A DNA stretch of 64,000 bases from Allosalinactinospora lopnorensis. GTDB lineage: Bacteria > Actinomycetota > Actinomycetes > Streptosporangiales > Streptosporangiaceae. Shown one piece after another: positions 38,168 to 44,753 of this stretch. Position 1 is the stretch's first letter, and each line of letters starts with the position of its first letter. The stretch covers positions 18,343 to 82,342 of the forward strand of contig NZ_LAJC01000019.1 of NCBI RefSeq assembly GCF_000981225.1, in the 5' to 3' direction. Under the pieces are notes generated by a model that was not told the origin of the DNA, made no database searches, and saw only the letters and a list, made by a program, of their open reading frames with translations. The position numbers were made by a program, and so were the translations under genes.

Positions 38168-39808
38168 TCAGGATTCGGTGCCCCGCGGCCGGTTCCGGTC
38201 GATGATGGCTTTCGTGTCGATGCCGCGCGGCAGGGAGCCGAACACGCGGCCCCAGTCGCCGCTCAGACGCGAGGCGGTGAAGGCGTCGGAAACCGGTGCC
38301 GGGGCGTACCGGATCAGCAGGGACGCCTGGAGCGTGAGGGCCATCAGCTCCACCAGGCCGCGTGCGCGGAACTCGACGTCGTCCAGATCGCCGAATTCGG
38401 TCCTGAGCCGCTTGACGGCGCCGTCGAAGCGGGGGTCGGCGCCCTCGGCGCGGGCGAGCTCGGCCAGGAACGCCTCCACGGCGTCGGGCTGCCTGCCCAT
38501 CGCGCGCAGCACGTCCAGCGCGGCCACGTTGCCCGAGCCCTCCCAGATGGAGTTCAGTGGGGATTCGCGGAACAGCCGCGGCATCCCCGACTCCTCGACG
38601 TAGCCGTTGCCGCCCAGGCACTCCAGCGCCTCGGCGGAGTGCGCCGGCAGCCGCTTGGTGACCCAGAACTTGCCTACGGCCACCGCCAGCCGGCGGAAGG
38701 CCGCCTCGGCCTCGTCGCCCCGGATCGCCCGGTCGGCGGCGCCGGCCAGGCGCATCATCAGCGTCGTCGCCGCCTCCGACTCCAGGGCCAGGTCGGCGAG
38801 GACGTTGCGCATCAGCGGCTGGTCGATGAGGAGGGAGCCGAAGGCCGTACGCTGCGAGGCGTGGTGCACGGCCTGGAGCAGGCCGGCGCGCATCCCCGCG
38901 GCCGACCCGATGACGCAGTCCAGCCGGGTCCCGTTGACCATCTCGATGATGGTGCGCACCCCCTTGCCCGGTTCACCCACCGGCCACGCCGCGGCCCCGT
39001 CGTACTCCAGCTCGGCGGAGGCGTTGGAGCGGTTGCCCAGCTTGTCCTTGAGCCGCTGGATGAGCAGCGCGTTGCGGGTGCCGTCCTCCAGCACGCGCGG
39101 CACCAGGAAGCAGGTGAGCCCTTCCGGGGCCTGGGCGAGGGTGAGCAAGACGTCGCCCATCGGGGCGGAGGTGAACCACTTGTGGCCGGTCAGCCGGTAG
39201 CTCCCGTCGGCCGCGGGCACGGCGCGCGTGGTGTTCGCCCGGACATCGGAGCCGCCCTGCTTCTCGGTCATCGACATCCCGGCCAGCAGCCCCTGCTTGC
39301 CGAGCGGCGGACGCAGCCCGAAGTCGTAGACGCGCGCCGCCAGCAGCGGCTCGTAAGCCCGGGCGAGGTCGGGGGAGTGCCGCAGCGCGGGGATGGCCGC
39401 GTAGGTCATCGAGATCGGGCAGGCGTGCCCGTTCTCCACCTGCGACCAGGTGTAGAACTTGGCGGCCCGGGCGACGTGCGCGCCCGGCCGGTCGTCGGCC
39501 CAGGGGGCGGCGTGCAGGCCGTGGCCGATGGCGGTGTCCAGCAGCACGTGCCACGAGGGGTGGAAGTCGACCTCGTCGATCCGGTGCCCGTAGCGGTCGT
39601 GCGTGCGCAGCGTCGGCTCGTTGGCGTTGGCCTGTTCGCCCCAGGAGCGGGCGCGCGCCGTCCCGGCGAGCCGCCCGAGTTCGTGCAGCTCCTCGGCCGC
39701 CCATCCGGCGCCCTCGCGCTTCAGTCCCTCGGTGAGGGCGTCCTCGGCGGCGACATCGTAGTCCTCCAGAGGGGAGGGCTGGTTGAACACCTCGTGGGTC
39801 GCGGGCAT
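38168..39808 (-). CDS. Acyl-CoA dehydrogenase, AidB-like
   Basis: 546-residue flavoprotein. Central blocks AGMSMTEKQGGSDVRANTT, GHKWFTSAPMGD and LEEDGTRNALLIQRLKDKLGNRS-like sequence define the acyl-CoA dehydrogenase fold; the long N-terminal region (YDVAAEDALTEGLKREGAGW) and the C-terminal helical extension match the AidB subfamily, whose E. coli member protects DNA from alkylation. SPLNSIWEGSGNV near residue 425 is the family signature. ATG 39808 is the first plausible start. Physiological substrate is unclear. Divergent from the peptide/methyltransferase pair. Confidence 0.9.
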   Translation of the reverse strand: MPATHEVFNQPSPLEDYDVAAEDALTEGLKREGAGWAAEELHELGRLAGTARARSWGEQANANEPTLRTHDRYGHRIDEVDFHPSWHVLLDTAIGHGLHAAPWADDRPGAHVARAAKFYTWSQVENGHACPISMTYAAIPALRHSPDLARAYEPLLAARVYDFGLRPPLGKQGLLAGMSMTEKQGGSDVRANTTRAVPAADGSYRLTGHKWFTSAPMGDVLLTLAQAPEGLTCFLVPRVLEDGTRNALLIQRLKDKLGNRSNASAELEYDGAAAWPVGEPGKGVRTIIEMVNGTRLDCVIGSAAGMRAGLLQAVHHASQRTAFGSLLIDQPLMRNVLADLALESEAATTLMMRLAGAADRAIRGDEAEAAFRRLAVAVGKFWVTKRLPAHSAEALECLGGNGYVEESGMPRLFRESPLNSIWEGSGNVAALDVLRAMGRQPDAVEAFLAELARAEGADPRFDGAVKRLRTEFGDLDDVEFRARGLVELMALTLQASLLIRYAPAPVSDAFTASRLSGDWGRVFGSLPRGIDTKAIIDRNRPRGTES

Positions 39809-39944
39809 GGGCGGTGCCGTCCTTTCCGAACAGGATTCGGTCCTGCCAGGCTAGCGCCTTCCCCGGGGCCGGCCGAAGTCGGTTCGCTGGTGCCCTGACC
39901 GCGGGTGGCCGTCTTTGGCCAGACCCGATGGCACACAGCGACCT

Positions 39945-39960
39945 GGCGATTACCATCGCC
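39945..39960. promoter_or_regulatory. Palindrome upstream of the peptide gene
   Basis: GGCGAT-TACC-ATCGCC is a perfect interrupted palindrome ending 31 bp before the precursor-like gene. It could be an operator, for example for the adjacent XRE regulator, or a short hairpin; no second copy was noticed. Confidence 0.35.
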
Positions 39961-39991
39961 GCACAACGCCCCCAAGCTCTGGGAGGCCCTC

Positions 39992-40111
39992 GTGGGCAAA
40001 CATGACGACAATTCCCGCTGGGACGGCCGGAAGGACAAGCCCCCGCCTCCGCCCACCCCCAACGACGGGGGAAGCGGCGGCGGCAAGCACGAACGAGATG
40101 ACGACAAGTGA
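39992..40111 (+). CDS. 39-residue peptide, candidate precursor of an aspartimide (imiditide-type) RiPP
   Basis: GTG 39992 has GGGAGG at 39981-39986, an ideal spacing. The product is 39 aa, rich in charge (8 Lys/Arg, 8 Asp, 1 Glu), with five consecutive prolines at 17-21, a PNDGG turn at 23-27 and a Gly run at 29-31. Two Asp-Gly dipeptides (Asp11-Gly12 after Trp10, Asp25-Gly26 after Asn24) are chemically favoured for succinimide formation. No Cys, no FxLD motif and no lanthipeptide-like Ser/Thr pattern. The stop overlaps the methyltransferase start by 4 nt (GTGA), arguing strongly that this short frame is translated. Role as methyltransferase substrate is inferred. Confidence 0.68.
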   Translation: MGKHDDNSRWDGRKDKPPPPPTPNDGGSGGGKHERDDDK

Positions 40112-41238
40112 CCGACGCCCGCCACCTTCGGTCCCGCCTCGCCGGGGAGGTCCCCCCAGCGTGGCGGGACACCTTCCTCGCCGTTCCACGCCACATGTTC
40201 ATCCCCGACACGATCTGGATCCGAGGCGACGACAACCGCCCTGCCCCGCTGCGCCGGGCCGATGCCCCCCAAGCGTGGCTGGAGGCCTGCTACGCCGACG
40301 CTCCCGTAGCGGTGCAGCTCGACGACGGCGACGGCAGCGGGCGCGGCTACGTCTCCTCGACAGCGTCCATGCCGCGCGTGGTCGCGATGATGTTGGAAGC
40401 CGCCGACCTCGCACCCGGGCTCCGGGTCCTGGAAGTCGGTACCGGAACCGGCTACAACGCTGCGCTCCTGGCGTCCCTGGTGGGGACGCGCAACGTCACC
40501 ACGATCGAGATCGACGCTGGTCTGGCCGAGCGGGCCAGGATCGCCCTGCGACGAGCCGGATGGCCGGTGGAGACCATCACCGGCGACGGCGAAGAGGGAC
40601 ACCCGGCGGGCGCCCCCTATGACCGGATCCTGGCGACTGCCGCCGTCCAGACCGTCCCGCACGCGTGGGTGGAGCAGACCCGGCCGGGCGGGCTCGTCGT
40701 TACCCCGTTCGGTACGGCGTTCCACAGCGGCGCGCTGCTGCATCTGCTGGTCCACGACGACGCGACAGCGTCCGGGCGCTTCGGCGGGGACACCGCATTC
40801 ATGTGGACCCGTGCCCAGCGCACCCCGCACGGCGTCGTGGAGGACCGGGTGTTGCCCGAGCACGACTACGCCGAAACGACCACCGACCTGCACCCCTACG
40901 AGCCGATGGGCGACTTCGACGCCTCATTCGCGATCGGTGTCCGCGTGCCCGGGATGAAGTCCACCCTGGTCTACGACGATGACGACCCCGGAACACAGCG
41001 CTACACCGTCTACCTGATGGATCCCACTACGGGATCGTGGACCTCCTGGCGGATCACGCCGCAGGCACCGGCGTACCGAGTGTGCCAGCACGGGCCGCGC
41101 CGACTGTTCGACGAGCTGGCCGCGGCCTACGAGTGGTGGCGGGACCTGGGCCGCCCGGCGCACGACCGGTTCGGCCTGACGGTCACCGCCTCGGGGCAGC
41201 GGCTGTGGATGGACGACCCCGCGAACACGGTGGGATAA
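40108..41238 (+). CDS. PIMT-like protein aspartate O-methyltransferase with C-terminal extension
   Basis: 376-residue SAM-dependent enzyme. FLAVPRHMFIP (23-33), motif I VLEVGTGTGYNAA (107-119), the acidic IEID (133-136), GDGEEG (159-164), YDRILATAAV (171-180) and RPGGLVVTPFG (192-202) match protein-L-isoaspartate methyltransferase. About 150 extra residues follow, ending WRDLGRPAHDRFGLTVTASGQRLWMDD, absent from housekeeping PIMT but typical of RiPP-associated homologues. GTG 40108 overlaps the peptide gene. Expected action: methylate an Asp side chain so it closes to aspartimide. ATP-grasp, LanM or lasso partners are absent, which favours a stand-alone system over graspetide or FxLD types. 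Confidence 0.85.
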   Translation: MTDARHLRSRLAGEVPPAWRDTFLAVPRHMFIPDTIWIRGDDNRPAPLRRADAPQAWLEACYADAPVAVQLDDGDGSGRGYVSSTASMPRVVAMMLEAADLAPGLRVLEVGTGTGYNAALLASLVGTRNVTTIEIDAGLAERARIALRRAGWPVETITGDGEEGHPAGAPYDRILATAAVQTVPHAWVEQTRPGGLVVTPFGTAFHSGALLHLLVHDDATASGRFGGDTAFMWTRAQRTPHGVVEDRVLPEHDYAETTTDLHPYEPMGDFDASFAIGVRVPGMKSTLVYDDDDPGTQRYTVYLMDPTTGSWTSWRITPQAPAYRVCQHGPRRLFDELAAAYEWWRDLGRPAHDRFGLTVTASGQRLWMDDPANTVG

Positions 41239-41281
41239 GAGCGCCGACCGGGCGTGGCGCCCTCGATTCTTTCGCGCGGGG

Positions 41282-41535
41282 CTACACCTCGCCCTGCTTG
41301 AGGCCGCGCAGGAAGGCCAGCCACTCGGGGCGGGGAGGGTGAGGTGCCCGTGGTCAGGGTTCTTGGAGTCGCGCAGAGCGTGGACGGGGGAACCGTCGAG
41401 GTGAGGACCGGCCTCGACGCATTCGCCACTGCGGCTGGGGCTGTAATTACTCTTACGCCAGCCGGCCTCGACGCATTCGCCATGGCGGTCTGGGCTGTAG
41501 CTGCTCTTTAACCAGGTGAACTGCTCGTGTCTCAT
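41282..41535 (-). pseudogene. DUF397 protein with duplicated N-terminal motif, one-base frameshift
   Basis: ATG 41535 overlaps the XRE stop (ATGA). The product carries the family block W-K-S-S-Y-S...ECVEAG twice in tandem (FTWLKSSYSPDRHGECVEAG, then WRKSNYSPSRSGECVEAG), followed by VHALRDSKNPDHGHLTLPAP. Restoring one G in the GGGG at 41327-41330 continues it as EWLAFLRGLKQGEV, the normal DUF397 end, at TAG 41282 (~84 aa). As written the frame instead runs on into antisense of the methyltransferase. Small acidic DUF397 proteins pair with XRE regulators such as WhiJ relatives and modulate them (family knowledge). Confidence 0.75.
41408..41515. repeat. Tandem 54-nt duplication inside the DUF397 gene
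   Basis: Units 41408-41461 and 41462-41515 begin with the same 21 bases (20 shown: CCGGCCTCGACGCATTCGCC) and remain similar after. The unit equals 18 codons, so it duplicates a protein motif without changing frame. Confidence 0.75.
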
Positions 41536-42380
41536 GACAGTTCCTTCTCAATCGCGGCGATGAACGCCGTGGACTCGGCCGCATCCAGGCAGCTCGTCTC
41601 AAGGCGATCGTACTGACCGGCGAATCGAAGGACGTCATTCGCCTCCAGGAATATGCTTCCTGCCGCAGAGTCTATGTAGACGACCTCGGGGAACGGATCC
41701 GCCATCTTGATCAATGCGAATGAGCCATCGGTACCCGGATACTCGCCGACGCTGAACGGCAGCACTCGGATTTCGATGTTGGGCTTGGCGGCCTCCGTCA
41801 GTAGTCGTTGTAGTTGTTCGCATATGACCTGTGGCCCACCGACCGGACGACGCAGTGCTGCTTCATCCAGGATGAGCTGTATTTCGGTTGGGCTATCCCG
41901 AGTCAGGATCTCCTGACGGGCCATCCGGACACCGACCCAGCGCTCGATCTGTCGAGCTGAGGCATCCGGATCACTGATCCGGATCAGGCGTTCCGCGTAT
42001 TCGCCGGTCTGGAGGAGACCGGGGATCACCAGGGGGTTGAAGATCCGTAGCCGCTCGGCCCGATCTTCCAGCCACACGTAGTTGATCATGGTGGTGCCCT
42101 GGTAGTAGCGCTCCCACCAGCCGGTTTCGGCGATCTCTTCGGCGAGTTGGAGCATCTGGGCACGCTGGCTGGGGCCGTCCACGCCGTAGAAGTTCATCAG
42201 CGCCGTCACCTCGGCTCGGGTGATGGGCCAGGTTCCCGCTTCGAACCGGCTAAGCGTCGAGGTGCTGCGTTGGATGTAGTCCGCGGGTTCCTTCAAGGTC
42301 ATGCTGTTCTCTTCGCGCAGCTCCTTGAGCATCTTGCCCAGCCACTGGGCGCGAAGCGTCCCCTTCGACTTGGCTGCCAT
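41532..42380 (-). CDS. XRE-family regulator with DUF5753 domain
   Basis: 282 residues. A Cro/C1-type helix-turn-helix lies at about 14-70 (LGKMLKELREENSMTLKEPADYIQRSTSTLSRFEAG), followed by the actinobacterial DUF5753 effector domain (AERLRIFNPLVIPGLLQTGEYAERLI, VICEQLQRLLTEAAKPNIEIRVLPFSVGEYPGTDGSFALI). ATG 42380 has GAGGG upstream. Base composition is visibly less G+C-rich than its neighbours. Coupled to DUF397 by ATGA overlap; such pairs often occur beside specialised-metabolite or developmental genes. It may control the neighbouring peptide operon or the divergent 42603 gene (inference). Confidence 0.88.
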   Translation of the reverse strand: MAAKSKGTLRAQWLGKMLKELREENSMTLKEPADYIQRSTSTLSRFEAGTWPITRAEVTALMNFYGVDGPSQRAQMLQLAEEIAETGWWERYYQGTTMINYVWLEDRAERLRIFNPLVIPGLLQTGEYAERLIRISDPDASARQIERWVGVRMARQEILTRDSPTEIQLILDEAALRRPVGGPQVICEQLQRLLTEAAKPNIEIRVLPFSVGEYPGTDGSFALIKMADPFPEVVYIDSAAGSIFLEANDVLRFAGQYDRLETSCLDAAESTAFIAAIEKELS

Positions 42381-42602
42381 CAACCCTCATCCACAATTGC
42401 TCTAGGAATATCCCTGAAAATCTTGCGATCTTGATGGATGGGTGTCACTCCAGCAGCACGTGAGTCAGATCTCACTAGGAGCCAGACCAAGAGAAGGCGG
42501 CGCCTTTGGACTGCCGCCACACAGACCACCGCCCGGGACGCTCTACGAGTTGGCCCTCTGCGCGCGTCCCGGGCGGTGCCAGAACAGGAGAGGGGAACCA
42601 TC

Positions 42603-42971
42603 GTGCCCGATGTCCACGCACTCCCTACCCCGAGTATCCCCGAGGCGTGGGCCGGCGTCGACACCTCCATCGACGCCGAGACCCCGGAACTGCTCTCCCC
42701 GGAGCAGCTGGAGCGCTACGCCGCCACCGTGGCCGAGCTGCTAGGGGCCGCCGGCCTGAACGTCGAGACCGCCGCTGTTCAGGATGACTGCGCCGAACTG
42801 CGGATCAGCAACCCCCGCCTCGGACACGGCAACACCCTGGAACTGACCATCCGCGACGACCGCAGCGCCGAATGGACCCTCGACGCCGGGGACGACCTTC
42901 TCGAAGCCACCCCCGCGCGCACGCTGGCCGCTCCCGCCGCCCGCGTGCTCACCGGTACCACCGGCGGGTGA
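42603..42971 (+). CDS. Hypothetical protein, 122 aa
   Basis: GTG 42603 has GGAGAGGGG 7 nt upstream, a strong site; the longer frame from 42438 lacks one. The product is acidic, with a helical stretch LLSPEQLERYAATVAELLGAAGL and two probable strands (LRISNPRLGHGNTLELTIRDD, AEWTLDAG). No family recognised and no signal peptide. It is divergent from the XRE gene and ends at a long perfect hairpin. Probably part of the small accessory island. Confidence 0.6.
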   Translation: MPDVHALPTPSIPEAWAGVDTSIDAETPELLSPEQLERYAATVAELLGAAGLNVETAAVQDDCAELRISNPRLGHGNTLELTIRDDRSAEWTLDAGDDLLEATPARTLAAPAARVLTGTTGG

Positions 42972-42982
42972 GTCCGCTCGGT

Positions 42983-43031
42983 CGTGCTGTTATCGCCACC
43001 TTTCCGTCCGCGGGGTGGCGATAACAGCACG
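42983..43031. terminator. Long perfect hairpin between convergent genes
   Basis: CGTGCTGTTATCGCCACC (42983-43000) is the exact reverse complement of GGTGGCGATAACAGCACG (43014-43031), giving an 18-bp stem and 13-nt loop. It separates the 122-aa gene from the sulfur operon end at 43054 and can act in both directions. Confidence 0.7.
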
Positions 43032-43053
43032 GTGGGCGGGCCGTCCGGCCGCC

Positions 43054-43836
43054 TCAGCGTGCCGCGGTGCCGGACAGCGGTACCCGGGCGAGCGCGCTGT
43101 CGTAGCGCTCCAGCACCACCCGGGCGAGCTCCGGTGCGTCGCCCAGGGCGGGGGAGACGGCCGCGGCCCCCTCGGCGAACGCCTGGTCGGACACCCGGTC
43201 GGAGAAGAAGCCCGGCGCCAGCAGGTAGCTGGAGACCGCGACCCGGGCGGCCCCGGACGCGCGCAGCCGCGCCACCGCCTCGCCGGGTGTGGGGGAGGCC
43301 GCCGAGGCGTAGGCAGGGACCACCTCGCGCCACGGGCCCCGTTCGGCGAGCCGTCCGGCGGCCTCCTCGATCACGGCGTTGGCCCCGGCGTCGCTGGAGC
43401 CCGCCGAGACCAGCACCAGCGCGGTACCGGGATCGGCCCGTACTCCGCTCTCGGCGAGGCGGCGCTGCACCGCGTCGAGCAGCAGCGGGTGCGGGCCCAG
43501 CGTGTCGCCGTAGCGGATGCGCAGCCACGGGCAGGAGCCCTGCACCCGGTCCAGCACCCGCGGCAGGTCGACCTTGCTGTGGAACGCCGAGGTCAGCAGG
43601 GCGGGCAGCACGACGATCTCACCCGCGCCCTCCGCGGCGAGGCCGGTGACGGCCTCCTCCACGCCGGGATCGACGTGGTCCAGGTAGGCCACCCGCACGT
43701 CCAGCTCCGGGCGCAGTCGCCGGACCCGCTCGAAGATCCGCTCGACCGCCCGCGACGAGCGCTCGTCCCGGCTGCCGTGCGCGACCGCGACCAGTGGGGT
43801 GCGGGCGCCGCCGCCCGGCTGTCCGCCGCCCGTCAC
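43054..43836 (-). CDS. Sirohydrochlorin chelatase (CbiX type)
   Basis: 260 residues with two CbiX halves: LVAVAHGSRDERSSRAVERIF with the metal-inserting His near the N-terminus, and LVLVSAGSSDAGANAVIEEAA in the second half. Expected to insert Fe2+ into sirohydrochlorin to make siroheme, the cofactor of the sulfite reductase in the same operon. GTG 43836 overlaps the cysH stop by 4 nt. Cytoplasmic. The cobalt-chelatase alternative is unlikely given the sulfur context. Confidence 0.88.
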   Translation of the reverse strand: MTGGGQPGGGARTPLVAVAHGSRDERSSRAVERIFERVRRLRPELDVRVAYLDHVDPGVEEAVTGLAAEGAGEIVVLPALLTSAFHSKVDLPRVLDRVQGSCPWLRIRYGDTLGPHPLLLDAVQRRLAESGVRADPGTALVLVSAGSSDAGANAVIEEAAGRLAERGPWREVVPAYASAASPTPGEAVARLRASGAARVAVSSYLLAPGFFSDRVSDQAFAEGAAAVSPALGDAPELARVVLERYDSALARVPLSGTAAR

Positions 43837-44537
43837 AGGTGGATTCCGCACTCGGTCTTGCCCATCCCGGCCCAGCGCCCGCTGCGCGGGTCCTCTCCAG
43901 GGGCCACCGGCCGCGTGCACGGGGCGCAGCCGATCGAGGGGTAGCCGTCGTACTGGAGCGGGTTGACCAGGACGCTGTTCTCCTCCATGTAGGTGTCCAC
44001 GTCCTCCTGGGTCCACCGCGCGATCGGGTTGACCTTGACCATTTTCTTGCGGGGGTCCCACTGCACCACACCGACGTTGCGCCGGGTCACCGCCTCGTCG
44101 CGGCGCAGTCCGCTGACCCAGGCGTCGTAGGGCTCCAGGGCGCGCTGCAGCGGCTCGACCTTGCGCAGGTGGCAGCAGATCTCCGGGTTGCGGCCGTGCA
44201 GCCGCGGGCCGAGGTCGCGGTCCTGTTCGGCCACGCTGCGCTGCGGGGTCGCGTTGATCAGGGTGATGTCATAGATCTGCTCGACCGCGTCGCGGGTGCC
44301 GATCGTCTCGGCGAAGTGGTAGCCGGTGTCGAGGAAGATCACGTCGATACCCGGCCGGACCTTGGAGACCAGGTCGACCATGAGAGCGTCGGCCATCGAG
44401 GAGGTGAGGCACAGCCGGTCGCCGAAGGTGTCGGCGGCCCACTGGATGATCTCCTGCGGGCCGGCCTCCTCGAGTTCGGCCGCGGCCCGCTCCGCCAGGA
44501 GCTTCCCGTCCAGCTTGCTGTCCAGTGCGACGTTCAT
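43833..44537 (-). CDS. cysH: Adenylyl-sulfate (APS) reductase
   Basis: 234-residue thioredoxin-dependent enzyme reducing activated sulfate to sulfite. The pairs Cys121-Cys122 (EICCHLRK) and Cys204/Cys207 (GCAPCTR) are the [4Fe-4S] ligands that mark APS rather than PAPS reductases; Cys230 in the C-terminal KTECGIHL is the catalytic thiol. SSMADALMVDLV and FLDTGYHFAET form the PP-loop-like nucleotide site. ATG 44537 overlaps the Zn-ribbon gene (ATGA), continuing a tightly coupled operon. Confidence 0.93.
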   Translation of the reverse strand: MNVALDSKLDGKLLAERAAAELEEAGPQEIIQWAADTFGDRLCLTSSMADALMVDLVSKVRPGIDVIFLDTGYHFAETIGTRDAVEQIYDITLINATPQRSVAEQDRDLGPRLHGRNPEICCHLRKVEPLQRALEPYDAWVSGLRRDEAVTRRNVGVVQWDPRKKMVKVNPIARWTQEDVDTYMEENSVLVNPLQYDGYPSIGCAPCTRPVAPGEDPRSGRWAGMGKTECGIHL

Positions 44538-44734
44538 GCGTTCCCACCCGTCCTATCCGTGCGCGCGTCCGCTATGGCGGCCGCGCGAAGTCCGACGAAC
44601 TTGACCCGGAAGACCCGCGCGCAGGACATGCAGGCCCAGGCGTAGCCCGCGCCCTGCTCACCGTCGCCCTCGTGGGGCACCAGGTCCTCGTCACCGCAGT
44701 AGGGGCAGTAGTGCGGGGCCGCTCGCTCGCTCAT
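44534..44734 (-). CDS. Small Zn-ribbon protein of the sulfur operon
   Basis: 66 residues with Cys10/Cys13 (CPYC) and Cys35/Cys38 (CMSC), the spacing of a zinc ribbon or rubredoxin-like knuckle. An acidic loop lies between the pairs and a basic RVKFVGLR segment after them. It sits 19 nt after the sulfite reductase and overlaps cysH by 4 nt, so it is surely co-translated with them. Function not established; a metal or electron-transfer accessory role is a guess from location. Confidence 0.82.
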   Translation of the reverse strand: MSERAAPHYCPYCGDEDLVPHEGDGEQGAGYAWACMSCARVFRVKFVGLRAAAIADARTDRTGGNA

Positions 44735-44753
44735 CTCCGGGCTCCGTCCTCGC

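Noticed and set aside
40108..41238. Graspetide or FxLD-lanthipeptide system
   Set aside because: No ATP-grasp or lanthipeptide enzyme gene, and the peptide has no FxLD motif, so only the stand-alone methyltransferase model remains.
40924..41535. 203-codon version of the DUF397 frame running into the methyltransferase antisense
   Set aside because: The family C-terminus appears intact in the next frame after one added base, so the long tail is a shift artefact.
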